From assembly GCA_964515905.1 (NCBI GenBank), contig CAZEWK010000104.1, forward strand, positions 1 through 25,389: a DNA stretch of 25,389 bases. Reading direction: 5' to 3'. Source of the DNA: GCA-2712985 sp964515905. Its GTDB lineage: Bacteria > Pseudomonadota > Alphaproteobacteria > UBA7887. Position numbers and translations under genes: made by a program. This document shows positions 15,518 through 21,199 of the stretch, one piece after another. Each line of letters begins with the position of its first letter. The stretch's first letter is position 1. The notes under the pieces are model-generated. The model had not been told where the DNA came from. It worked only from the letters and a program-made list of their open reading frames with translations, and did no database searches.

Positions 15518-16180
15518 CTAAAACATACCACGAAGATCAAGGGTAGGATTCTCACGTTCTACTTCGAAAGCTTGAGCACCAGATGCCGATATAATCTGAA
15601 CTTCCAATGTACGGGCATTTTCGAATGCATCAAAATATGCGAATTGGATCTGGGAGAGAGCACTCAGATTCCCGCACGTTAACGTGTAGGCCGCATAGAA
15701 CTCGGTGTGACTACCCGAATCGACATGTTCGTTCTCATCCCCATGGTCGTCGGCGTGACCTTCGTCATCATTGTCATGGTGTTCATCATGGTGTTCATCA
15801 TGGTGTTCATCGCCTTCCTCAATTTCGAGCTCAGCGCTAGCTTGGGTAACACTGCACTCAGCGGCGGCAGGCATGATGAATAGATCAAGTGGTTGAGCAA
15901 GAGTTGATACGGCTGCATCAATGGTTGCCTGATCTTCAGCGCTTTCCGCTGCATATTCAAAGCCCACGATGTCGGCACCGGGAGCATGAAGTTCCATTGC
16001 GACGGTGTTGCTATCTATAGCGATGTTCAGTTCCCCAACACCGTGTTCGTGGCTGTCTAGTTCACGTTTTTCTTCAGCAAACGTGGGAGACGAAATCACG
16101 ACGAATTTAGCGATAGCTGCAAACACTGCACCATTAAGAAGCCCAGAGAATAACGGGCGGACAGGCATTTTTTTTGGCAT
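15518..16180 (-). CDS. DUF2796 zinc-binding secreted protein (ZrgA-like)
   Basis: A 220-aa protein from the ATG at 16178-16180. The signal peptide is PLFSGLLNGAVFAAIAKFVV and beyond, with cleavage near TFA. The family opening DSHEHGVGELNIAID follows, then MELHAPGADIVGFEYAAESAEDQ. A low-complexity His/Asp/Glu stretch (three HHDE units, then DNDDEGHADDHGDENEH) comes next, and the C-terminal domain ends LRGMF. The His-rich linker suits zinc capture in the periplasm. It is the first gene of the operon and starts 22 bases from the Zur-like box, so zinc starvation should induce it. Longer in-frame upstream starts run through the operator and into the divergent zur gene and are rejected. Confidence 0.88.
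   Translation of the reverse strand: MPKKMPVRPLFSGLLNGAVFAAIAKFVVISSPTFAEEKRELDSHEHGVGELNIAIDSNTVAMELHAPGADIVGFEYAAESAEDQATIDAAVSTLAQPLDLFIMPAAAECSVTQASAELEIEEGDEHHDEHHDEHHDNDDEGHADDHGDENEHVDSGSHTEFYAAYTLTCGNLSALSQIQFAYFDAFENARTLEVQIISASGAQAFEVERENPTLDLRGMF
15776..15811 (-). repeat. Three 12-bp tandem units encoding the His-rich linker
   Basis: The plus-strand unit ATGGTGTTCATC occurs three times without a gap at 15776-15787, 15788-15799 and 15800-15811. In the gene it encodes repeats of His-His-Asp-Glu. The unit is in phase, so copy-number change would lengthen or shorten the zinc-binding linker without a frameshift. Confidence 0.9.
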
Positions 16181-16201
16181 AATAGACACGGCCTCATTTA
16201 A

Positions 16202-16214
16202 GTTATAGTATAAC
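16202..16214. promoter_or_regulatory. Candidate Zur operator
   Basis: GTTATAGTATAAC is a perfect dyad (GTTATA-g-TATAAC) between the divergent zur and DUF2796 genes. It fits the GTTAT-N3-ATAAC form I associate with alphaproteobacterial Zur sites. On the minus strand it contains TATACT, and on the plus strand TATAGT, each a plausible -10 element, so repressor binding could block both promoters. I saw no second copy elsewhere in the window. Confidence 0.65.
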
Positions 16215-16250
16215 ATTACAAAGCTGAGAAAGTAATAGAAATCCTTTAGG

Positions 16251-16769
16251 ATGCCAACAACAAATAGAAAAATTCTTAAAAAGCGCAAACCGCCCATCGG
16301 TTTCACGCCTCATAATCACTCTACATGCATTAGTGACGTGGTTGCTGCCGCAGAAGCCTATTGTAGGCAAGCAGGATTGCGTTTTACTCCAATACGTCGT
16401 CAAGTACTGGAAATTTTGCTTGAGGAACACCGTGCCATCGGGGCCTACTCAATACTTGATAGACTTCGCAAGAACGGCTTTAGTTCCCAACCCCCAATTG
16501 CATACCGGGCGCTGGATTTTCTAATGACCCACGACCTCGCGCATAAGGTGGAAAAGTTGAACGCATTTATTGCGTGTACCCGGCCAAGTCAAAAACATAT
16601 GCCAGGTTTTATGATCTGCCGGGTCTGCAGTTCGGTGGCCGAAACATATTTGAAGACTGCAGGGGCTGCTCTAGGTGATATTGCCCAGGAGGCCGAGTTT
16701 CGTATTGAGCATTCTGTAATAGAGTCGGAAGGTGTATGTTCATCATGCTCTCAGGCTGCAATAAAATGA
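16251..16769 (+). CDS. zur: Fur-family zinc uptake regulator (Zur)
   Basis: A 172-aa Fur-family repressor. The winged-helix domain starts at GLRFTPIRRQVLEILLEEHRAIGAYSIL (42-69) and continues through PPIAYRALDFL (81-91). EKLNAFIAC (101-109) is a Zur-type segment. Two CxxC pairs (C123/C126 in CRVC, C163/C166 in CSSC) form the structural zinc site. It would bind zinc in the cytoplasm and repress uptake genes. It is divergent from the DUF2796 operon with the candidate operator 36 bases upstream, implying autoregulation. The N-terminal 25 residues (basic, with HNHSTC) are longer than usual; a later start is possible, as the ATG at 16251 has only AGG directly before it. Confidence 0.9.
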   Translation: MPTTNRKILKKRKPPIGFTPHNHSTCISDVVAAAEAYCRQAGLRFTPIRRQVLEILLEEHRAIGAYSILDRLRKNGFSSQPPIAYRALDFLMTHDLAHKVEKLNAFIACTRPSQKHMPGFMICRVCSSVAETYLKTAGAALGDIAQEAEFRIEHSVIESEGVCSSCSQAAIK

Positions 16770-16966
16770 ATCTCTGGGAGCACCAAGATTTCAGCCTGTT
16801 ATAATTAATAATATCACTAATCATTAGTGAGGCCCGACCAACCTATTTGTGCACACTAACTTTTAAATCGATGAAGTTTTAAATACTGACAATAATATTT
16901 ATGTAGTTTGAACTCGGAAAGACTACTGACCGCGTCCCCCCCCAACCTTCCAAACCCTTTAATAAG
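16770..16966. other. Convergent intergenic region with 17-bp palindrome
   Basis: This gap separates the ends of zur (plus) and the NfeD-like gene (minus). It is AT-rich and holds the perfect 17-base dyad TCACTAATCATTAGTGA at 16814-16830 and an eight-C run near 16937-16944. No GC-rich hairpin with a T tract was found, so no clear intrinsic terminator for either gene. Confidence 0.5.
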
Positions 16967-17272
16967 CTATTTGTAGTCGTTAATGTCTGGCTGACCGCGC
17001 TTCCCTCTCTGGAAGAGAACTCTGATGATCCCTACGAAGGCAATAGATAATATCGAGAAACAAATAATTATCTGCCTCCACGTGTCTAAAAAGACAACAT
17101 CACCGAACCAAAGACCTTCTTGGGCGAATAGAATGAAAGCCATCAAAATCGCCGCTAGACCGATCGGCAATAAAAACAGAGCGGCCCCAATCGTAAAATC
17201 CACAACAATGAGAAGAATCCCAGCTATCAGCCAAAACTCTGGTGTGAGTATCCAATATGTCAAAGTGCTCAT
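16967..17272 (-). CDS. Short NfeD-like membrane protein
   Basis: A 101-aa protein from the ATG overlapping the SPFH stop (ATGA at 17269-17272). Hydrophobic segments are FWLIAGILLIVVDFTIGAALFLLPIGLAAILMAF and, after a short loop, IIICFSILSIAFVGIIRVLF; it then ends RGKRGQPDINDYK. Pairing with an SPFH gene and this TM pattern identify the short NfeD1b type, which partners stomatin-like proteins in the membrane. It lacks the C-terminal OB-fold usually present (family members of this type run about 140-150 aa), so it may be truncated or a minimal form. No in-frame OB-like continuation is visible after the stop. Confidence 0.78.
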   Translation of the reverse strand: MSTLTYWILTPEFWLIAGILLIVVDFTIGAALFLLPIGLAAILMAFILFAQEGLWFGDVVFLDTWRQIIICFSILSIAFVGIIRVLFQRGKRGQPDINDYK

Positions 17273-18258
17273 TTTTCCGTATCCCATGGCCCTCCTGAGG
17301 GCTTATCTTCCCTTTCCGCTAGCCCACCTGAGGGCTTATCTTTCCTTTCCGGCAACCCACCAAATGATTCAACCAGCACCTGCAACGATCCGACAGCTTT
17401 AACGATATCTGTGGGCATAATAATGGTCTTTGAGTTCTCGGAGGAAGCCACTTGCGCCATAGCCTCTACTTGGCGCTTCATGACCTCAAAATTAACTGCA
17501 GGCTGACCATTATCAGCTATCGCCATGGCAATTACGCGGGTCTGGTCAGCATCAGCTTTAGCTTTTACCTGGACGGCGTACGCGCTAGCATCTGCATTCA
17601 CCTTAACTGCCTCTGCCTCCTTTTGCGCTTCAAAAAGTTTAGCCTCCGCCGCTAGCTCCACAGACCTCTTTTCCCCCTCGGCCCGAGCTATGACAGCTCT
17701 TCGTTCGCGTTCTGCATTTAACTGTTGACGCTGGGCTTCTCTAGTCGCCTCATCAATTATTACATCGGTAATTTCCGTCCGAGTGATCTTTATCCCCCAG
17801 TCATCTGCGGGTTTCTGTAAATTCGTCTGAATTTCAGCATTCATAGAATCTCGCGAAGACTGCAGTTCGTCCAATTCAAGTCGTCCTGCCGCCGACCGAA
17901 CAACAGACGTTGCATTAGTATTCAATCCCAAATCAACATCTCGTATCCTATAGACTGACTTTGCTGGATCCTCAATCCGATAGAAAACAGTGGCCTCTAA
18001 CTGAACTTCAACATTATCCCGAGTTATGACAGAAATTCTAAATTCTGGGAGTTGTCGTTCCAATATACTGATTCTGTGTGCAACAGAGTCTAAATATGGG
18101 ATTATAAAATTAAGGCCTGCATTAAGTGTACATCTAAATTTTCCAAATCTCTCAACTACATATTGCTCGCTTTGAGGCACCACTTTCGCACCCTTATAAA
18201 TGGTTAACAAAGCAAAGATTAAAATAAGGATAGCAATAGTTTCGTTAGGCCCCAACAT
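17269..18258 (-). CDS. SPFH/Band 7 (stomatin/QmcA-like) membrane protein
   Basis: A 329-aa stomatin-type scaffold: an N-terminal anchor (TIAILILIFALLTIYKG), the SPFH domain from VVPQSEQYVVERFGKF to about residue 180 (GLNFIIPYLD, ISVITRDNVEVQLEATVFYRI, WGIKITRTEITDVII), then an Ala/Glu-rich coiled coil (about 165-245) and a variable tail. The tail carries two 11-residue units (GGLPERKDKPS and GGLAEREDKPS). AAGGAG six bases before the ATG supports the start. SPFH proteins form large membrane rings that organise lipids and proteases. It is translationally coupled to the NfeD-like partner. It has no evident link to the zinc genes. Confidence 0.9.
   Translation of the reverse strand: MLGPNETIAILILIFALLTIYKGAKVVPQSEQYVVERFGKFRCTLNAGLNFIIPYLDSVAHRISILERQLPEFRISVITRDNVEVQLEATVFYRIEDPAKSVYRIRDVDLGLNTNATSVVRSAAGRLELDELQSSRDSMNAEIQTNLQKPADDWGIKITRTEITDVIIDEATREAQRQQLNAERERRAVIARAEGEKRSVELAAEAKLFEAQKEAEAVKVNADASAYAVQVKAKADADQTRVIAMAIADNGQPAVNFEVMKRQVEAMAQVASSENSKTIIMPTDIVKAVGSLQVLVESFGGLPERKDKPSGGLAEREDKPSGGPWDTEK
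17294..17359 (-). repeat. 33-bp direct duplication in the SPFH gene tail
   Basis: CCTGAGGGCTTATCTT starts at 17294 and again at 17327, with similar sequence following, an in-frame 33-bp period. It encodes GGLPERKDKPS followed by GGLAEREDKPS at residues 300-321. A few bases differ between copies, so it is not an assembly echo. Confidence 0.85.
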
Positions 18259-18525
18259 AACATTCTCCTTATCACAAGCAGCGGACAGTCAAACATCACA
18301 CAACAGAAAATTGTGCATAGAAACAATCAATCGTAATTCATAAAACCTATTAAAGAGGACTAACGGTTAAGTACAGTCACTTCAAGTAGCGAGCCTTTGA
18401 TTCTCCAATGATTCGTCTTTGTATTAATCAGGGAGTTAGGCAAACTCTCACGAGTAATTATCATAAATTGGCTTATCTAAAAGATAAGGGAATTAGTATA
18501 TGTATTTAACAATAAGGTATAGAGT

Positions 18526-18564
18526 TGCAGCCATAGAATCTGCGACCCACAGATTAAATCAGTT
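18526..18564 (-). pseudogene. Decayed tRNA-Lys fragment (anticodon arm and T arm)
   Basis: Aligned to the intact tRNA-Lys at 21015-21055, 34 of 39 positions are identical with one two-base gap. The longest exact block is CTGCGACCCAC, then GATTAAA and TCAGTT after the gap. Orientation is the same. The fragment covers the anticodon arm, variable loop and T arm; the gap falls in the anticodon loop. A GGT at 18516-18518 could be the old CCA end with one base inserted. The 5' acceptor and D arm are not recognisable, so it cannot fold as a tRNA. Confidence 0.8.
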
Positions 18565-18691
18565 AGGTCAGAGGTCTAAATATGGGGGAATTCATAAGAA
18601 CGAGACCTTATTGCTCTTGCGACAGAAACAGTGGGGCGTCTGCTCAAAACCCAGCTATAGGTATCAGTGTCCTACAGGATTTTGGTGTTCT

Positions 18692-18728
18692 GCGGTAACA
18701 TTACCGGACAATTAGCCGCTGTTTTTTT
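18692..18728 (+). terminator. Possible plus-strand intrinsic terminator
   Basis: CGGTA-ACAT-TACCG (18693-18706) forms a five-pair hairpin. Alternatively GCGG (18692-18695) pairs with CCGC (18716-18719), which is followed two bases later by seven T residues (18722-18728). The outer pairing plus the T run resembles a terminator for a plus-strand transcript, but no plus-strand gene is recognised upstream. Confidence 0.4.
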
Positions 18729-18829
18729 AATTTTTAAGACCATAAATGTCGACTATGTTAGACTTTGAGTTATATAGTCGGCCCAAGGAATTTCTACAAT
18801 GTACCTAGAACTCAAGGAGATTTAAATTC

Positions 18830-19282
18830 ATGCCACAGCAAACACATCACAGAGTTGGAATAATTCCCTTTGAGGTGAGGAACCGACTTGTTGCGGTGAT
18901 GTTTGTGACCTCTCAGACAAGAGGCCGGTGGATTCTACCTAAGGGAAAGCAAAGGTCAGGTGAATCTCACCTTGAAACGTGTCAGCGTGAGGGATTTCAG
19001 GAAGGTGGCATTAGAGGTACTGTTCTAGGTAACTTTCCAATAACGACGGTGATTAGCAGGCAAACTACAACAGAAAAGGTTAGAATACCCGTCACATACT
19101 ACCCTTTTTCAGTGACTGACCAGGTTGATAATTGGCCCGAATCCGAGAAACGACAACGTCATTGGACTCTGATCAGTGACGCCCCTAGTGTCGTGTACAA
19201 AGAAGATATGTTGTATCCTATTAAGCAATTCACAGAATTGCTTCCGTGGATTAAAGAAGCAGCAGAAGATTGTAAATCATAG
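18830..19282 (+). CDS. NUDIX hydrolase
   Basis: A 150-aa single-domain NUDIX protein. WILPKGKQRSGE leads into the box: G39-x5-E45-x7-R53-E54-G55-F56-Q57-E58-G59-G60-I61. This fits GX5EX7REUXEEXGU except that the first of the paired glutamates is Gln (Q57). The WILPKG opening and the later WPESEKRQRHW recall the diphosphoinositol-polyphosphate/diadenosine-polyphosphate hydrolase-like branch common in Alphaproteobacteria. It would cleave a nucleoside or inositol diphosphate-linked compound in the cytoplasm; the substrate is unknown. AAGGAG stands ten bases before the ATG. Its last 32 bases overlap the end of the convergent PiT gene. Confidence 0.88.
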   Translation: MPQQTHHRVGIIPFEVRNRLVAVMFVTSQTRGRWILPKGKQRSGESHLETCQREGFQEGGIRGTVLGNFPITTVISRQTTTEKVRIPVTYYPFSVTDQVDNWPESEKRQRHWTLISDAPSVVYKEDMLYPIKQFTELLPWIKEAAEDCKS

Positions 19283-20741
19283 CTGCCAGCAGCCCAGAGG
19301 CTGGGACGGTGACAACCCAAGCTGTTGCAATACCAAACAGGAACTTTCGCCTCACCAGGCGGCGCGTCCTACGAACCTTGGGACCTTCGAAGGCCTCATT
19401 CGCTGTCCTATTCAGCACGTGACTTCGCTTCAATTTTTGTCTATTTGGATTCTCTAAAAACTCTCTCAAAAAACCTACTCCAAATACTGCACCAACAGCT
19501 ATGTGAGTTGAACTGACGGGAATACCCATTGTAGTCGCAATCAACACTGTGATTGCTGCAGAAAGAGCAACGCAATAGGCTCTAGGAGAGTTTAGGCGGG
19601 TAATTTTAGCGCCGACAACGGTAATAAGTTTAGGGCCAAATAAACCCAGACCTAATGCTATCCCAAACGCGCCTACAGCCATTACCCACAGAGGTATAGT
19701 CACCTTTGCCGCAATTGCACCCCCATCGTCCCCTATTGTAGATACAATTGCTGCCAAAGGACCCACAGCATTGGCAACATCGTTAGCGCCATGGGCAAAT
19801 GATAATAAGGCTACCCCGCCAATTAAGGGGACATCAAATAAGCTATAAATATCTTTTTTTCTGTTCGTCAACCTGTAGGTGCATTTTTGTATGTAAGGTT
19901 TCGATAAGAAATACGTGACCACAAAGAAACCCACCGAAACACTTACAATTTCTATATTTGTAGGCTGCCAAATCTTTTTCAGGCCTTTTAACGCCATATA
20001 AGCGGAAAATACAGCTGCCATGGCGGAAATTAGAACTGGCACCCACTTGCGAGCTGCCTCAAGCCGGTCTGGCACATTTAGGATACGAACTTTTATGAAG
20101 AGCAGAAAAACCGCAGCAAACGCTGCCCCCATAACTGGTGAAATAACCCAGCTGGCAGCTATCTTCGTCATCGTTGTCCAGTTGACTAGACTAAGCCCCG
20201 CTGCTGCAATTCCACCCCCTAGAACGCCACCAACAATGGAATGTGTCGTCGAAACTGGTGCGCTAAAAATAGTAGCTAAGTTAATCCACACGGCGGCCGC
20301 CAGCAAAGCACTGAGCATCACATACCGAAATTCTAAAATACTAAGTTGCTCACCGGGTGTGATAATTCCCTTGGACACCGTTTTGACGACATCCCCGCCC
20401 GCCAAAAGAGCACCGGCGCTTTCGCATACAGCAGCAATTAATACTGCACTAAGAACTGTAAGAACCTTTCCCCCAACAGCAGGCCCCATGTTGTTTGCTA
20501 CATCGTTCGCCCCAATATTTAGAGCCATGTAACCACCAAATACAGCCGCTATTGCAACGATAATCCAATCCGTTCCAAACGTATCTTGCGATCCAACAAC
20601 CAATAAACCAACAGCGGAAAGAAATAAGATTGAAAGCCCGATGGGAATTATGGCTCCCTTGGTCTTGAAATATTGTGACTGAATGTACCCGAATCGACGC
20701 AGATCATTTACATAGCGTTTTAACCGATCACGTTCCGCCAT
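19251..20741 (-). CDS. PiT-family inorganic phosphate permease
   Basis: A 496-aa membrane transporter with the duplicated PiT signature: GANDVANNMGPAVGGK in the N-terminal half and GANDVANAVGPLAAI in the C-terminal half. Further paired motifs are APVSTTHSIVGGVLG and IPVSSTHIAVGAVFG. About ten to eleven hydrophobic segments, a cytoplasmic N-terminal 30 residues and a central loop (about 275-295, YRLTNRKKDIYSLFD) complete the architecture. It would carry phosphate (or, in the CysP branch, sulfate) by ion symport. No PhoU-like partner precedes it and no ribosome site is evident before the ATG. It lies directly downstream of tRNA-Lys, and its 3' end overlaps the NUDIX gene by 32 bases. Confidence 0.92.
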   Translation of the reverse strand: MAERDRLKRYVNDLRRFGYIQSQYFKTKGAIIPIGLSILFLSAVGLLVVGSQDTFGTDWIIVAIAAVFGGYMALNIGANDVANNMGPAVGGKVLTVLSAVLIAAVCESAGALLAGGDVVKTVSKGIITPGEQLSILEFRYVMLSALLAAAVWINLATIFSAPVSTTHSIVGGVLGGGIAAAGLSLVNWTTMTKIAASWVISPVMGAAFAAVFLLFIKVRILNVPDRLEAARKWVPVLISAMAAVFSAYMALKGLKKIWQPTNIEIVSVSVGFFVVTYFLSKPYIQKCTYRLTNRKKDIYSLFDVPLIGGVALLSFAHGANDVANAVGPLAAIVSTIGDDGGAIAAKVTIPLWVMAVGAFGIALGLGLFGPKLITVVGAKITRLNSPRAYCVALSAAITVLIATTMGIPVSSTHIAVGAVFGVGFLREFLENPNRQKLKRSHVLNRTANEAFEGPKVRRTRRLVRRKFLFGIATAWVVTVPASGLLAAMIYNLLLLL

Positions 20742-21004
20742 TTTATTAAAAACTCACAAATAATATGTTGGAAAACAAGTCTAATAGAGCGCTATATAAG
20801 TTTAAGAATGTGTATTATCAAGGATCACTTTAGCTTTAAGATAAAATTTTTTTTTTGGCTATTTTGTGCAGAAATTTGCCCTTCGAATCAGCCGGTCAGG
20901 GGTATTTGGTGTACAAAAATCAGTGGGTCGTACTCCTCGTGATCAAATGTCATTTTTTTGGCGAATCACCTCGACGCGAATCGGCTGTAAGTGATGGATT
21001 TATT
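20742..21004. other. Gap between PiT gene and tRNA-Lys with tRNA-derived scraps
   Basis: AATCAGTGGGTCG at 20918-20930 (plus strand) is an exact 13-base inverted copy of the tRNA-Lys anticodon-stem/variable region (CGACCCACTGATT at 21032-21044). TATTTGGTG at 20903-20911 repeats the tRNA 3' end and flank at 21001-21009. A ten-T run lies near 20846. No gene is apparent; the 63-codon frame crossing into the tRNA is an artefact. Confidence 0.55.
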
Positions 21005-21080
21005 TGGTGCGCGCTGCAGGAATCGAACCTGCGACCCACTGATTAAAAGTCAGTTGCTCTACCGACTGAGCTAAGCGCGC
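21005..21080 (-). tRNA. tRNA-Lys (anticodon TTT)
   Basis: A 76-base cloverleaf on the minus strand. The acceptor GCGCGCT/AGCGCGC has seven pairs, the D stem is GCTC/GAGC, and the anticodon stem ACTGA/TCAGT has loop CTTTTAA (anticodon TTT). The variable region is GGGTC and the T stem GCAGG/CCTGC has loop TTCGATT. The discriminator is A and the CCA end is encoded. A good promoter lies 13 bases upstream. The gene follows tgt on the same strand, 119 bp away. Confidence 0.97.
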
Positions 21081-21093
21081 TGAATAGATTGCG

Positions 21094-21122
21094 AACATAG
21101 AATTGGCCTATTTACTGGTCAA
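21094..21122 (-). promoter_or_regulatory. Sigma-70 promoter of tRNA-Lys
   Basis: On the minus strand TTGACC (21122-21117) and TATGTT (21099-21094) are 17 bases apart, and the -10 lies 13 bases before the first tRNA nucleotide. Spacing and sequence are close to the consensus. Confidence 0.7.
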
Positions 21123-21199
21123 GCCATTCGGTTAAAGGATTAATGAAAGACAAACCATATTGATCTATAACTTATTTGGTTGATTTGAAAGCCGAGATA

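Larger units (their letters stand above)
18259..18829. other. Gene-poor interval with tRNA remnant
   Basis: This 571-bp gap lies between the divergent SPFH (minus) and NUDIX (plus) genes. From 18259 to 18525 I see no gene or repeat, only AT-rich DNA. At 18526-18564 there is a decayed tRNA-Lys fragment, and at 18692-18728 a plus-strand hairpin followed by T residues. A 71-codon plus-strand frame across 18500-18715 is not convincing. AAGGAG before 18830 is the ribosome site of the NUDIX gene. Confidence 0.6.

Noticed and set aside
14905..15546. 213-codon plus-strand frame opposite the ATPase gene
   Set aside because: The minus strand carries an ATPase with all nucleotide-binding motifs; the antisense frame is Ser/Arg-rich without domain features.
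16181..16306. N-terminal extension of the DUF2796 protein
   Set aside because: It would run through the candidate Zur operator and into zur, and the signal peptide begins at the ATG at 16180.
18500..18715. Plus-strand 71-codon open frame over the tRNA remnant
   Set aside because: No ribosome site, no recognisable protein features, and it crosses the decayed tRNA; such frames are typical false genes over tRNA-like DNA.
20020..20532. 170-codon plus-strand frame opposite the PiT permease
   Set aside because: Antisense of hydrophobic repeats; Thr/Pro/Ala-rich with no motif.
20846..20856. T run as terminator of the tRNA or PiT gene
   Set aside because: On the minus strand it is an A run, and no GC-rich stem precedes it on the plus strand.
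20855..21046. Plus-strand frame ending ALQESNLRPTD
   Set aside because: The C-terminal words are the well-known spurious translation of the antisense of a tRNA gene; it overlaps the real tRNA-Lys.
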